Source: Ulota crispa (taxonomy: Eukaryota > Streptophyta > Bryopsida > Orthotrichales > Orthotrichaceae). Taken from it: a DNA stretch of 64,000 nt. Of this stretch, positions 12,221 to 23,130 are shown piece after piece. The stretch spans positions 4,278,001 to 4,342,000 of the forward strand of contig OY987247.1 of assembly GCA_963920765.1 (NCBI GenBank), written 5' to 3'. Within the stretch, counting starts at the first letter, position 1. Every line of letters starts with the position of its first letter. The position numbers and the translations under genes were made by a program. The notes under the pieces are model-generated. The model was given only the letters and a program-made list of their open reading frames with translations. It did not search any database and had not been told where the DNA came from.

Positions 12221-15200
12221 TTACTGAAACTCCCAGGAGAGGACTTGCTCTGTGGGAAGGCCAGCTTCCTCCAAGAGTTGCATGACCTCTTGTCGGGATT
12301 CCTGCTCCACACAAACCACGGCTCCCGTGGTGAAAGGGTCGTACTCGAGGTCGTCTTCATCCCAGAGTGCTGTGAAGGAGCCCACGCTGCCGTGCCAGTC
12401 TTCGTCCCCGGCAGCATTGTCCACCGTGGTGCGTACCTTCACATTCCTCGACGCCTCCCACTCGCCGTACTTCTCCTGCAAGCAACAACACAGTGTCACG
12501 TCAGATTGGAAAGCCGAGATTGCGCAACGTTGCTGAATTGCTTGCAGACAGTTTTTGTTGCTAACCCTAACCCTAATCCTAACCCTAAATTCTTAGTCCG
12601 GTTTTCTGTTACCGAAGCCGTCTTTTCTTTCGATACACTTCGGGTTTGAATGAGAGATCCTTAGAAGGGATTGATTATCTCGAGCTCTGAAGAATTATAA
12701 TGAGAACTTGCGCAACGTTGCTGAAACTTTCACATAGGGGTTTTTCTTACTAACCCTAACCCTAAAACTATTATAGACATGGTCCCTTCTTCGAATTAGG
12801 AATCATCAGACACTAAGGGCTGAGAGCCAGAGCCCAATTACTGGCCCAATTTAGAAACCACCAAAACGAACACATGGGATTACTCATATCCTCAATTTGA
12901 GCCATCAATTGGACCTTAAAGTTGCACCAGTTGGTCTTGTTGATGTAGTTGATCCTGACGGTGACATGGTTGCTTATGTAACAGGTTTTTGAAGTCAAAA
13001 TTCAAGCCCAAGCTAAAAGAAGAACTCAACCACCATAATGCATTGACCCCAATTCAAGAACATGGACCTAATTTGTTGATTTAAAATTGGGCTGTCAATA
13101 GGGCCTAAGGGCTTTACATTGGAGCCCGATCAAAACTTGGGACCCAATTGAGTTTAGGCCCTCATGTGAAGTAATCATATGCTTGATCTCGAGCTCCGGA
13201 GAGTTGTATTGATTTGATTGTGCATGTTGAGAAAGGGAGGGAGGGAGAGAGAGAGAGAGGGGAGAGGAGAGTGAGGACCTGGTAGGCGAGCTCCGAGGGC
13301 TTGGATGCGGAGCAGAAGAGTCGCACTTCGTCCCGAAACGACAAATTCATGCTGCCGTTGTCGCCGTCGATGGCTTCCACGATGGCGCGCGCCACCGCCA
13401 ACCCCCGCCCTCTGGCGAAGAAAACAATGGTCGGGAACCGCGCCAGTGTCAAGATCGGTCTCAAGTCCAGCCCCACGCTCTGCAGGTACGGCCCCACTTC
13501 CAGCTCTTGCCCTGCTCACAGCACCGTCCCATGTCAGGCTTGCAGCAATACCGCCTTTGCTAGCACAAGCAAACACCAAAACCCTAAACTACACTCTCCA
13601 TTCACAACTTTCCATAAACTTTTCATAAAGAGTAGAACTTCTAGTAGAAGATGAAAAAACCAGGTTTTCTAAGGTAGACATAAGAATTGGCACAACTAAA
13701 CTCTTTCCTTTGTCGACATATTTGCATGTAGTGCCACCGCCGTTGCCAGCACAAGCAAACACCAAAACCCTAAACCACACTCTCCATTCACAACTCTTCA
13801 TAAACTTTTCGTAAGGAATAAAACTTCCAGTAGAAGATGGAAAAAACCAGGTTTTCTAAGGTAGGCATAAAAGTTGGGACAACTAGACTCTTTCCTTGTC
13901 GACATATTTGCATGTGGCTATAACATGGGCGTCTTAGCCCTTGAAACGTCCCAAGTAAATACGTTGTCATATAATTGGAATTTGCTACCAACAATAAGTA
14001 TTTGTTTGGGATCTCAAATAGCTCACTAAAACCACTTTGATCAATATTTCAACTTCTTTGTTGATCTCAGATGTAGTAAAAGGTGTGGATCCATTCCAAA
14101 TACAAGAAAAATACCTTGAATTGTATTGTAGTGGTCGCAAAGGGCCTTTCAGATGTTTAAGGGTTCAGTTCTTTGGTACTTTTCTTTGTCGGTGTGACTC
14201 GTGTATCACCCAAGAGTTGTATCTTCCATCACAAGTTCTAGTCCTAACGCCCACGATTGCTGAGGTACCGTTTTTTTTATCCACGAGCTGTTTTCAGTAA
14301 AAGTGTAGAAAAGAATGTGCATACTAGCCCTTCCTTGTTATGAATTTTTCGACAGTGGCATTGTGGTATAGTGCGTGACACTTATAACCAACAACTATTG
14401 GCCAAACAAAAAATACTAAAGCACAACACATATACCCATTAGCTCAAAAGTAATTCCACCACCACGTGGGACAAACCCTAAGCTTCATCTTGGTGGACTT
14501 GATTTTCTGATATCTTTTTCTTTGACAAAGCCTCAGGCTAACCACTTGAATTGGGAGTTGTTGGTTATAATGGTCATGCAACGTATGACTAGCATTGATT
14601 GTAGCTTGAAGAATTTTGAGTGTAGAACAGAAGAGAGAAGTTGGTCTTAGGTCAGGCTACAGGGCAAAGTGCGAGCTCACCTTCGGTGACGGCGTAGAGC
14701 TCGGCGTTGGTTGCCTCGTCAACGTGGAGCTCAACGGGGGCCTTCACAGACAGAGAGAATTGGGGCAACTTCATAGTGCCAGCAGGGATATCACCTCGGA
14801 GCTTGTACAGCACTGGAGCGTTGATCTTCTGCGAAAACGGAGGACTCGAAGGAACAGCCTTCAGTTCCTGACCATTCAAGCGTATTTGCGCCACATTCCC
14901 GGGCTGCATGTACGCACTCTCCAGCGGCACGAGCTGCAAAGCACGCAAGCACCAAACCCTTCAAACCCTAATTCTCATCTCACTATCACCACCATTTAGC
15001 ATAATCACACTTCGGCAAAAAACCCCAGAAAAATATAATGTTCTGATAAATTCAAAGAGGATATTGGAATTTTGACAAAGAGGATATTGGAATTTTGAGG
15101 TTGTGGGAAAAGAGGAGAGGTTTTGAGTTACCTCTCGTGACTCACCATTTAGCATTAGGGAAAATTTCATGGATACCCCTGAAGTTTGCAATATTTTCAT

Positions 15201-16102
15201 AGATACCCCTGCTTTTTCAGAAATTTCACAGATACCCTTGAATCAAAAAGTTTAGGCATTTAATTGTTATGCTCGTACTTTCTTCATGACCAATGTTGAA
15301 GAAGGGAATGTGATGAAACAAAAAGAAGCACTGTGCGCACAAAGGAAGAAGGGAAGTGGCATGTAAAACAAAACAAACGCCTGAAAATTTTGGTCCAAGG
15401 GTATTTGTGACATTTCTGAAAAAGCAGGGGTATCTATGAAAATATTGCAAACTTCAAAGGTATCCATGAATTTTTCCCTAAATTCAAAGACGGTATTAGA
15501 ATTTTGAGGTTGCAAACTTCAAAGTTATCCATGAAATCTTCCCCAAATTCAAATTGAGTATTAGAATTTTGAGGTTGCAAACTTCGGGGCCACCCATGAA
15601 ATTTTCCCTAAATTCAAAGAGGGTATTGGAATTTTGAGGTTGTGGGAAAGGAGGAGAGGGTTTGAGCTACCTCTCGTGACACTTCGGTTTCGAGCGTGAC
15701 GCAGCGGACGCCAGTGGCGACGTCGCGGACGCCCACGACCTTGGCAGCGTGCCAGTCCTGGGAGGCCGTGGTCTCCACCTCCGACACCACGAATCCGGAC
15801 GACTGCTCCTCCGCTTGCATGATCGCCTTGCGCTTCTGCAGAAGCTCCTGCTGCTCCGCGCTCAGGTCCACGTCCGCGCTCGCCGCTTCAGCGACAATCG
15901 CCCTCGTCACGGCAAACCCTAAACCTCTCCTCCTCTGGATTCCCTGGATCCCCATTCGGGCGACCAGCTTCGTCGTCCCCGCGATGCCGTTCAGGCCACT
16001 ACACATCGCCATAGCCTGCGGGCTGTGGCTCGCGACGACGCCATAGCCGATGCCTTGCTGCAACAACGCAGGCGCGCTGGAGCTCGCCAGCGAGGTCGCC
16101 AT
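12221..16102 (-). CDS. Chloroplast FAD/NAD(P) oxidoreductase, FNR-like (fruit protein pKIWI502 family), complete, 4 exons
   Basis: Minus-strand exons: 16102-15671, 14933-14681, 13511-13279, 12475-12221 (stop TAA); 1173 nt, 390 aa. Exon phases (0, 1, 0) join without a break. Residues 1 to ~70 are Ala/Ser/Arg-rich and acid-poor, like a plastid transit peptide. Residues ~110-225 correspond to the FAD-binding barrel and ~240-390 to the nucleotide-binding lobe of the ferredoxin-NADP reductase fold. Similarity to the Arabidopsis At1g15140 / kiwifruit pKIWI502 type was judged from memory: QPGNVAQIRLNG, the FRDEVRLFCSA strand with SELAYQ, and EKYGEWEA. Family members are predicted plastid oxidoreductases with poorly defined substrates. 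Odd: where relatives carry a GxGxxP nucleotide-binding motif, exon 3 reads FARGRGLAVARAI, without the proline. The introns are crowded with repeats (tandem duplication, MITEs, telomere-like tract). Confidence 0.85.
12561..12589 (+). repeat. Short interstitial telomere-like repeat (CCCTAA type)
   Basis: About four and a half CCCTAA units (one CCTAAT variant) lie in intron 3 of the oxidoreductase gene. A shorter copy is at 12750-12766. The two sit at the ends of a ~190 bp direct duplication that shares TTGCGCAACGTTGCTGAA. The unit is the six-base form, not the seven-base CCCTAAA usual in plants, except at the array ends. Confidence 0.85.
13551..13916 (+). repeat. 186 bp tandem duplication in oxidoreductase intron 2
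   Basis: Two head-to-tail copies (about 13551-13735 and 13736-13916) share AGCACAAGCAAACACC, TAGAAGATG and GACATATTTGCATGT blocks at a period of 186 bp, with scattered differences. It starts about 40 bp inside the intron from the exon 3 acceptor. It is non-coding; short open frames across it are chance. Confidence 0.9.
13934..14167 (+). mobile_element. 234 bp TTAA-type MITE (family J), copy 1, in oxidoreductase intron 2
   Basis: Begins TTAGCCCTTGAAACGTCCCA and ends CAGATGTTTAAGGGTTCA. It matches the 26056-26289 copy along its length (GTTTGGGATCTCAAATAGC, GTGGATCCATTCCAAATAC) and has exactly the same length. The TTAA ends have decayed. Confidence 0.85.
15047..15680 (+). repeat. Duplicated exon 1 donor region flanking a MITE, with two hybrid tandem units
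   Basis: The sequence around the real intron 1 donor (15606-15680) is repeated at 15047-15141, including the last ~10 coding bases and the splice donor (on the minus strand GAGAG|GTAGCT real, GAGAG|GTAACT copy). Between the copies lie a family A MITE (15158-15478) and two ~65 bp units (15481-15544, 15545-15610), each joining intron sequence to the last ~35 bp of the MITE. This suggests slippage or unequal repair around the MITE end. Confidence 0.8.
15158..15478. mobile_element. Family A Mutator-like MITE, copy 2, in oxidoreductase intron 1
   Basis: Same GGGAAAATTTCATGGATACC ends and the same internal order as the 6633 copy, ~321 bp. No clean 9 bp duplication remains because its right flank was rearranged into hybrid tandem units. 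Confidence 0.88.
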
Positions 16103-16424
16103 GGTGAGGTGAGATTTTCGGATAATTGAGCTGGTGAGTGGTGTGATTAGAACGGCGACGTGAAAGGCATTGAGGTGGAAATCGTTACCCAGAATGCAAT
16201 ATTTTGGTTTGGGGGTGCGAGAAATGGAGATCCTGCGAGGAGGACGACGGCGACGTGATCTCGTAATCCGGTTGCCTTATCCTTTGGGAGTTTTGCATGG
16301 GGTTTTCCACTGCCCCGTGGAGGATTTTGTTTCCGTCTGCCCCACGAGCCCATTGGATTTTCGGGCTGCCCGGTGGGGTTTTCTTTAAAAAAACGCTGAT
16401 TTCAGGAGTATCTAATAAACTTTT

Positions 16425-17108
16425 AGGAAAATTTCATGGATACCCACAGATCCCCAGACCAAAATTTTCAAGTGTTTTTTTGTTTTGCATGCCACTTTCC
16501 TTCTCCCTCCGTAAGCACATTACTTCTTGTGGAAATTACACATAGGGGCATGAAATTGTAAAATTTGTTTCAAAATAATTACAAATAGGGGCACAATTTC
16601 AAAAAATGTTGTGTTTTTTTGTGATTTTTTTTTTGGTTTGTACATTGGTTGATTTAAATTCATCACATTAAATGTTAGTCAACTTCCAAAAAATTTAAAA
16701 GTTTCCAAAAATTGCCATCCTCCTTACTAAAATTTCTTTATTTAGGCTTGATTTGGAGAGACTTTCAAGTTTTTTAGAAATTAGTTAACATTTAATGTGA
16801 TGAATCTAAATCAACCAATGTCCAAACCAAAAAAATATCACAAAAAAATACAACTTTTTTTGAAATCATGCCCTTATTTATAATTATTTTGAAACTTCGC
16901 CCCTATCTGTAATATTTTACAATTTCATGTCCCTATTTGTAATTTCCCCTTACTTCTTTCTTTCTTGTTATGCATGTGTACAAAAGAAGAAAGAAAGTGA
17001 CATGCACAACAAAAAAAACACTTGAAAATTTTAGTCCAGGAGTCTCTGTGAAATTTCTGGGGTATCTGAAATTATTGCAAACATGAGGGGTATCCATGAA
17101 AAAAATTC
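16425..17108. mobile_element. Family A Mutator-like MITE, copy 3, split by family C
   Basis: The left end (GGAAAATTTCATGGATACCC) and right end (GGGGTATCCATGAA) of family A flank a 421 bp family C element. The left arm has lost the middle GATACCC repeats. It lies between the divergent starts of the oxidoreductase and ArgC genes. Confidence 0.82.
16529..16949. mobile_element. Palindromic Mutator-like MITE (family C), 421 bp, nested in family A
   Basis: Ends GTGGAAATTACACATAGGGG and the reverse complement of GGGGAAATTACAAATAGGG, with a second CAAATAGGGGC repeat inside each arm. It is flanked by an exact 9 bp duplication TTACTTCTT. It shares the GGGGAAATT terminus with families A and B. Confidence 0.9.
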
Positions 17109-17462
17109 CGAATTTTTAACCTCTTGTGACGCAGGCATTTCAATCTCACAGTCCACATTCACCAAACCAATCGAACGGCCTTCATCACAAGCCCACTCCC
17201 CAACGTGATGGCACCGAGCAGCACAGCATGGCAAAGTTGGAATGTAGCGACTAGTTAGCGACCGCCCCCATTCTCTCACGACAATTGTAGAATTGCCGCT
17301 TCCCCTGTTTCTGCGGCATCCCCTCGGACCTGCCAAGGGTCCCCACTCCCCGGCTATTCATACCCACAATTGAAACGATTCCACACTTACGATCACCACT
17401 CTCTCCTCAACCCATCTTCACCAACACCTCTCACTCGCCAACTCCCCACCACATTTAGCTCT

Positions 17463-17612
17463 AGATTTTGAGTTTAGCTTTGGATTTTGGGTTTTGGGTT
17501 TGAATTTTGGGTTTTGGGTTTGGATTTTGGGTTTGGATTTTGAGTTTTGGGTTTGGATTTTGGGTTTTGGGTTTGGATTTTGGCTTTTGAGTTTTGGGTT
17601 TTGGGTTTTAGA
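17463..17612 (+). repeat. TTTTGGG/TTTGGG degenerate array in the ArgC leader
   Basis: About 150 bp of degenerate tandem TTTTGGGT, TTTGGAT and TTTTGAGT units runs to within a few bases of the ArgC ATG. It is C-free on this strand. It may be 5' UTR, a G-rich promoter element, or a decayed telomere-like tract. Confidence 0.85.
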
Positions 17613-17615
17613 GCT

Positions 17616-20600
17616 ATGGCGACGACCTTGGTTTCTCGCTCTGCTTTCCTGCAGGTAACGTTACTCTCGCAAATTCAATTCCCTGGCTGTTGCAAGTGCA
17701 CGGCATTTGTGAGCTGATTTTAGAAGGGTTTTGCAAATTGCACGGCACTTGTAGGAGCTGATTTCAGAGGGGTTTTTGGGTGTAGGGATGTGGCGATGTC
17801 TTCAACAAGGGCGATAGGGTTTGCTTGGGCAGCAGCTGTGGCGGAGTTTCGAGAACGAGCATGACGGTGACGTCGGCCCCGAAGGAAGCTGTGAAGAGTT
17901 CCAAGAGTGATCGGAGTGAGACTGTGCGCGTCGGTGTTCTTGGTGCCAGCGGGTACACTGGATCCGAGGTACACTCGCAAACAAAAGCAAATTGTTTTTG
18001 AAAACATTGCATTTTTTCTTCAGGAGCTCCCTCCAAGACACTTGTTGAGCTCATGCAATTACAGTACTTTTTCAAAGTTTTCAAAATTTTGCGTTTCTTC
18101 TCCTAATAAGCATAAAATTCTATCAAGCATTTTTGTTGTGAATGTTTCCTTCTTCCCCCTATACGAGTATACGAGGACGTGTAGTTGTTGAACTAGGGAC
18201 CCTGTAGAGCTGAGACGTGTGAAAGATTTGAATTTCTTTGAAAATTTTCCTCTTCCTCAATCTTGAGCTCTTGCAACAATAATCCTTCTTTCAAATATTT
18301 CAAATTTCTGCTTTTCTCCTCCTAAAAAGCATCAAATTCATCAAGTATTTTGTTGTGAATGTTTCCTTTTTTCCCCTTTTCGAGGACGTGGAGTTGTTGA
18401 ATTGGAGCTTGTAGGTCATAGTTGTGAATTATCTCTAAGCATTTTTATATAGTTTTTGCTTTTTTTATCTGTCGTTATGTTTTTGTGTGATTAAGCAAAC
18501 TGGGATATGAGCACAGGTTGTTCGTCTGCTTGCGACGCACCCGGTCTTCAAAGTGACAGTGATGACAGCCGATCGCAAGGCAGGCCAGTCTCTGGGATCC
18601 GTCTTTCCCCATTTGATCACTCAGGTAAAAACTCAAGCACACACCCCTTTTTTTCTTCCGTTTTACACAAAAACAAAAAAAATGATCTCTTTGCAAATTT
18701 ACCGAGGTTCTAGAGTTTGTATCTGACATGGATCATGTCAATTTTTTACAGGATTTGCCAGACATGGTTGCAGTCAAGGACGCCGACTTCTCCAAGGTGG
18801 ACGCCGTGTTCTGTTGTCTTCCTCACGGAACTACTCAGGTACAACCGGAGACTAAACTTAGCTATTCTTCACAAGCTCAAATTTTTGAAAAATTTATGTA
18901 TTTATTTGAAAAACCCTAAGATATTTACCAAAATGGCGTACACTAGCAAAAACCTACAATTTCAAAGCTCCAACATTCTTGCATGTGCATTTTTGTTGAA
19001 GCTATGACTTTATTCTTACATATTTTGGATGACGATTTTGAGCTTTGCAGGAGATCATTGCAGCTCTTCCTAAAGACTTGAAGGTCGTAGATCTATCAGC
19101 GGTAAGCTCACACTAAATATCCTTATATTTGCAACTCTCTAACACTCCGTAATGTCTATGTTGTAGATTTTTTTGCATAACACTAAAATGCTCTGTTGAG
19201 TAAATGGTGCAGGATTTTCGGTTGAGGAATACCGACACTTACGAAGAGTGGTACAATGGACCTCATCGTGCTCCAGAGCTGCAGGTAATCTCTCTTCAAA
19301 ACTCATGAAAGCCGTTTTTATGTAACATTTTGCCACAATTTGGTATTGAAAAGCTTTCAGAAGTGAGAAAACTTTCCTTTTTTCTGAAGTTCTTATGTTT
19401 TTCGGGGAAGGGGATGAATTGCTTGGTCACTTTTTTTAATAGCTTTCATTGAATTGGGCAGACGGAAGCGGTGTATGGATTGACAGAGATATACAGAGAA
19501 GAGGTTCGCGCTGCACGGCTGGTTGCAAATCCTGGGTGTTACCCCACTTCAATCCAACTTCCCTTGATTCCTTTGCTAAAGGTACACATTCTCTGCTTTT
19601 CTCAGAAATATAAAAACCTCTGTTTGCCGTTTCCATCAGACTAGAACTTTTGCCGGAAGCTAGACACCATAAATCTACAAAAGTTTGGCCAAATATGTCA
19701 CAGAGTTGCTGACTTTGAATGCCCATAACTTTATTTTGGCAAACAATAGCTCTAATCTATTTTTGTAAGTCTTCTCTTAAGACCTTTTTGCTTATAGTTA
19801 CAAAGAGTTTTAACTGACTGAGGGGTTGCTATGAACAACTCACATGGTTGTTAGGTCTTTGTTGTCTTATGCTAACTTGCACTGTACAACTCTTGGGTTA
19901 CACATGTGTCGCATGTAGAGAAAAACCAAAAAAGAACTTTGACACCTCTTTTATAGTTTTGTTAGTGACAAGGGGGAGAGAGGCTCAACAAAAGGGATTA
20001 AAAAAACCAGGAAGATCAATTCCAGCCCCTCCCTCGGTCTTTAAGAATAACTAGAAGAAGGAACTATTAACAACGCGGTTGGTTATTCCAAGTTTCAGGC
20101 CTACTTTAAGAACCGGGTTTTGCAATCTTCGGTAGAAGTTCCAGTCTTGACGCCCCATATTGTTTCAACTATGGACGATGCTAGGATACTGTATTCTTTG
20201 AACATAATTTCATCAATTTTTTGTTGCCTTTTTTTTGCAGGCTGGGTTAATAGAAAAGGAGAATATCATCATCAATGCAAACTCCGGTGTCAGTGGTGCA
20301 GGTAAACTATTTACTCTCTCTCTCTCTCTCTCTTTCCCTTGAGAATTATTGCTTCCATTTACTTGGTATGAAAACTTACACCCTACCCTGACGTGGCTTG
20401 TGTTTAGGTCGCAGTGCAAAGGAAGCTAACTTGTATACCGAGATTTGTGAGGGCATTCATGCTTATGGAATCACGAGACACCGCCATGGTACAAACTTTG
20501 ACTGTTTCTCACCTTTTCGGCTGTTTTTCACATTTTAGGGTTTACTTCTGAAGCTTTTGCTTGCAACGAAAGTGTTTATGTATGTGAAAATGTAAGCATG

Positions 20601-22452
20601 GTGTTGTGGTTGATGTTGAAGATGGGTTTGAGTTAGTCCTCAGCTGACGTGGCTGCTGGTTTTTCTTACAGTGCCTGAAATTGAGCAAGGACTTTGCGAC
20701 GCTGTTGGCTCTGATGTTAAAATCAGCTTTACTCCAAATCTCATGCCCATGGTAGCACTCCCTATCCCTCTATTGAAATGTGTGTAATATCTTGTTTTTT
20801 TGGTGTGATTTGTGTACGTGTTGTTGGGATACAACACCAATTGAATTTAGGGTCAGTTTATGTTAGGCTCCAAGCCCAATTTGGAGGAGGCATAATTCGC
20901 AATGTTGTAAATTAGGGCAAAGTTTTGGCTTTGGGTTTAAAATTGAGCCTTAGTAATATTGCCCTTGGGTCCAATTGACGACTCGATTTCAAATTAACAA
21001 ATCATTCTCAAGGTTCTTCAATTGGGTCTATAGTTGTGGTGACTTATTTTTTGTGCCTTGTACTTGATTCTTGGCGCAAAAAATTTGTCACATAAGTGGC
21101 TTTGTCATCAACAAATTAAATTGGGCCGGCATTTAAATATAAAGCTTTGGAATTCAGTGGATGGCCAATTCTAGGCTTCAAGCCTATCCTAAAATCAAGC
21201 CAGCAATTGGACTGTAATATAAAATTGCCCTTATCAATTTAATTGATTCTAACTCATTTGCATTTGGTGTTTTTGCAGAGCCGAGGCATGATGTCCACCA
21301 TGTTTGTTCAAATGAAGCAAGGAGTGACAGTAGACGACTTAAAGAAGCACCTTGTGGAACGATTTGCTGTAAGGATTTTTATGCTTTTTGCAAGCTCTAT
21401 TTTCTGGAGTTGTTTTTCTAGCCTTTTCACAGGGTATTTCATTTCAAAAAACGTGAGCAACTTTCTAGTCCCTCTCTCTCTCTTTCTATCTTTTCCAAAA
21501 TGCCTTGATTTGTAAATTGTGCAGGATGAAGAGTTTGTAGTGGTCCTTGGAAAGGGGGTAGCACCACACACCCGCCATGTACGAGGTTCAAACTACTGTT
21601 TGTTGAATGTCTTTGAGGACCGGATCTCAGGCAGAGCCATCATCATCTCTGTGGTAAGCTCTCTTCATACAAATCCCCAAGTCCTAATCTTCAGGTTTAA
21701 GCTTTTTAAGCTTTTCAGGGTTAATGAAGGTTTTCAGTGTTTAGGGTTTTTAGGATTTTAGGGTTTAGAGTTCTATCATAGTCACATAGCAGTTTTGTCC
21801 TCTCAAAACCAATAAATTTATCTAAAATTCAAAACTAAGGTTTACCTCCTGAACACCCAACATTAGTCAGCTTTAAGATTGGAACTTTTGTTGGAACATT
21901 GAAAAACTAGGTGTTCATAAGTAGGTTCGAAATTTTGGATTACCAACCGCATCATTGAAGATTCCATTTCTAGGTTATTTTGAAAAATAAGAGAGGTTGG
22001 AGCTTAAGAATCTTCTTGGTATTTGGAACCCCTTTTATTGAGCCTCCCTCCTCTTTTCACAGACAAAAAATAGACAAACTTACATGTAGCTTTAGTAGGG
22101 GAGTTGAAGGTTCTTTTTTTAATTTTCTCTCTCCATGCCGACACGTGGAACCCAAACCCACGAGTTGTATCGTCCAACAAAAGTTCTAGTCTTGACGCCT
22201 TCTATTGTGAACTCCATCTTCTTTATTATTTTTCTACTTTGATTCTCCATCATTTCAGGTCGTGGACTTTCTCCCAATTTTGGAAACATTTCTAGCCAAA
22301 CAAGTTGAGTTTTAATTTTTGGATTTTGTAACATTTGTGTACAGATTGACAATCTTGTCAAGGGAGCGTCAGGGCAAGCACTGCAGAACTTGAATCTGAT
22401 GATGGGCTGCCCTGAAGACTGTGGCCTTCTGCAACAACCCCTGTTTCCTTGA
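17616..22452 (+). CDS. ARGC: N-acetyl-gamma-glutamyl-phosphate reductase (ArgC), complete, 13 exons
   Basis: Exons: 17616-17654, 17786-17968, 18517-18624, 18752-18838, 19051-19101, 19213-19284, 19462-19581, 20241-20301, 20408-20488, 20672-20751, 21279-21368, 21525-21653, 22345-22452; 1209 nt, 402 aa, matching plant plastid ArgC in length. The enzyme reduces N-acetyl-glutamyl phosphate to the semialdehyde with NADPH, the third step of ornithine/arginine synthesis, in the plastid. Visible: a Ser/Thr-rich N-terminal ~55 residues (transit peptide), the Rossmann nucleotide motif GASGYTGSE at 66-74, CLPHGTTQ at ~132-139, and the signature ANPGCYPT with catalytic Cys206 (exon 7). Exon 9 gives [10 protein letters not shown] after the exon 8/9 join. 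Nearly all introns are phase 0. The start is the first ATG after a TTTTGGG-rich leader. Introns 7 and 12 carry repeat family E copies. No coding defect seen. Confidence 0.97.
19890..20165 (+). repeat. Dispersed repeat family E, copy in ArgC intron 7
   Basis: The block with TTACACATGTGTCGCATGTAG, AAAAAAGAACTTTGACACC and AGAGAGGCTCAAC recurs, diverged and partly inverted, at about 21990-22200 (ArgC intron 12), 22970-23130 and 47690-47850. No coding capacity or clear ends seen. Confidence 0.6.
20308..20332 (+). repeat. (CT)n microsatellite in ArgC intron 8
   Basis: About twelve CT units just 3' of the exon 8 donor at 20302. Confidence 0.9.
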
Positions 22453-22969
22453 GCTGTTGATTAGGAAACTCTTTGTGTGGAGTTTTAGGTTTAGTAATAT
22501 ACATTATCCCCACACACTTTGTTTAGTAAAAAGTGTGGTTTTTGTTGAAGCACTGGTGGCAAAGTGTTTCTACTTCGGCAAGATATTTAGATTTTTGTGG
22601 AGAGTATAAAAAGAGAGTTATTGTAGCTCATTACTGTTTCTGCAACCAAGGTTTAATCAAATAGTCCTGTTTGCTTAAGAGCAAAAGGTAAACGTCTCTT
22701 TGTTTGTGAGATTGCGGGATATATCATTTTGTTATTTGAGGGTGAAATAAAACGGCGGTATAAAAAATAAACTACAGGTTGAGAAAGAGTCTATGCACAA
22801 GATCTTCATTTTTGCAAGTTTTTGTTCTCCCTATCTTTATTGGTTCATGACCTTAGGAAACAAAAGTCACGAAGCACCTAGTGAGTAAGCTAGTCACATT
22901 GTTGATGAGTGGACGAAGTTTTTCTTTTCAGCATATTTGGATATGCTTCATCCATTTTATGCAGCGTTT

Positions 22970-23130
22970 GCAATTGAGCCTCTCCCCTTGCTATCAAAGA
23001 AAGAAAAACTTGCATGGAAAGAAAAACTTGCATGTAATTATAGTATGGATGTGAAAGTTATTTGTTGATTTTCTCTTTAGATGTAACACATGTGTCACTC
23101 AAAATTTTGTTCTACAAGTTCCATACTTGA
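22970..23130 (-). repeat. Dispersed repeat family E, copy downstream of ArgC
   Basis: Carries TTGAGCCTCTCCCCTTG and GTAACACATGTGTCACTC, the reverse complement of the 19890 copy, with an internal duplication of GAAAGAAAAACTTGCATG. Confidence 0.6.

Noticed and set aside
13301-13654. Plus-strand frames over 100 codons
   Set aside because: Antisense shadow of exon 3 of the oxidoreductase gene.
6487-22452. UreG, oxidoreductase and ArgC as a plant biosynthetic gene cluster
   Set aside because: Housekeeping genes of different pathways with separate promoters and mixed orientation; proximity alone does not support a cluster.
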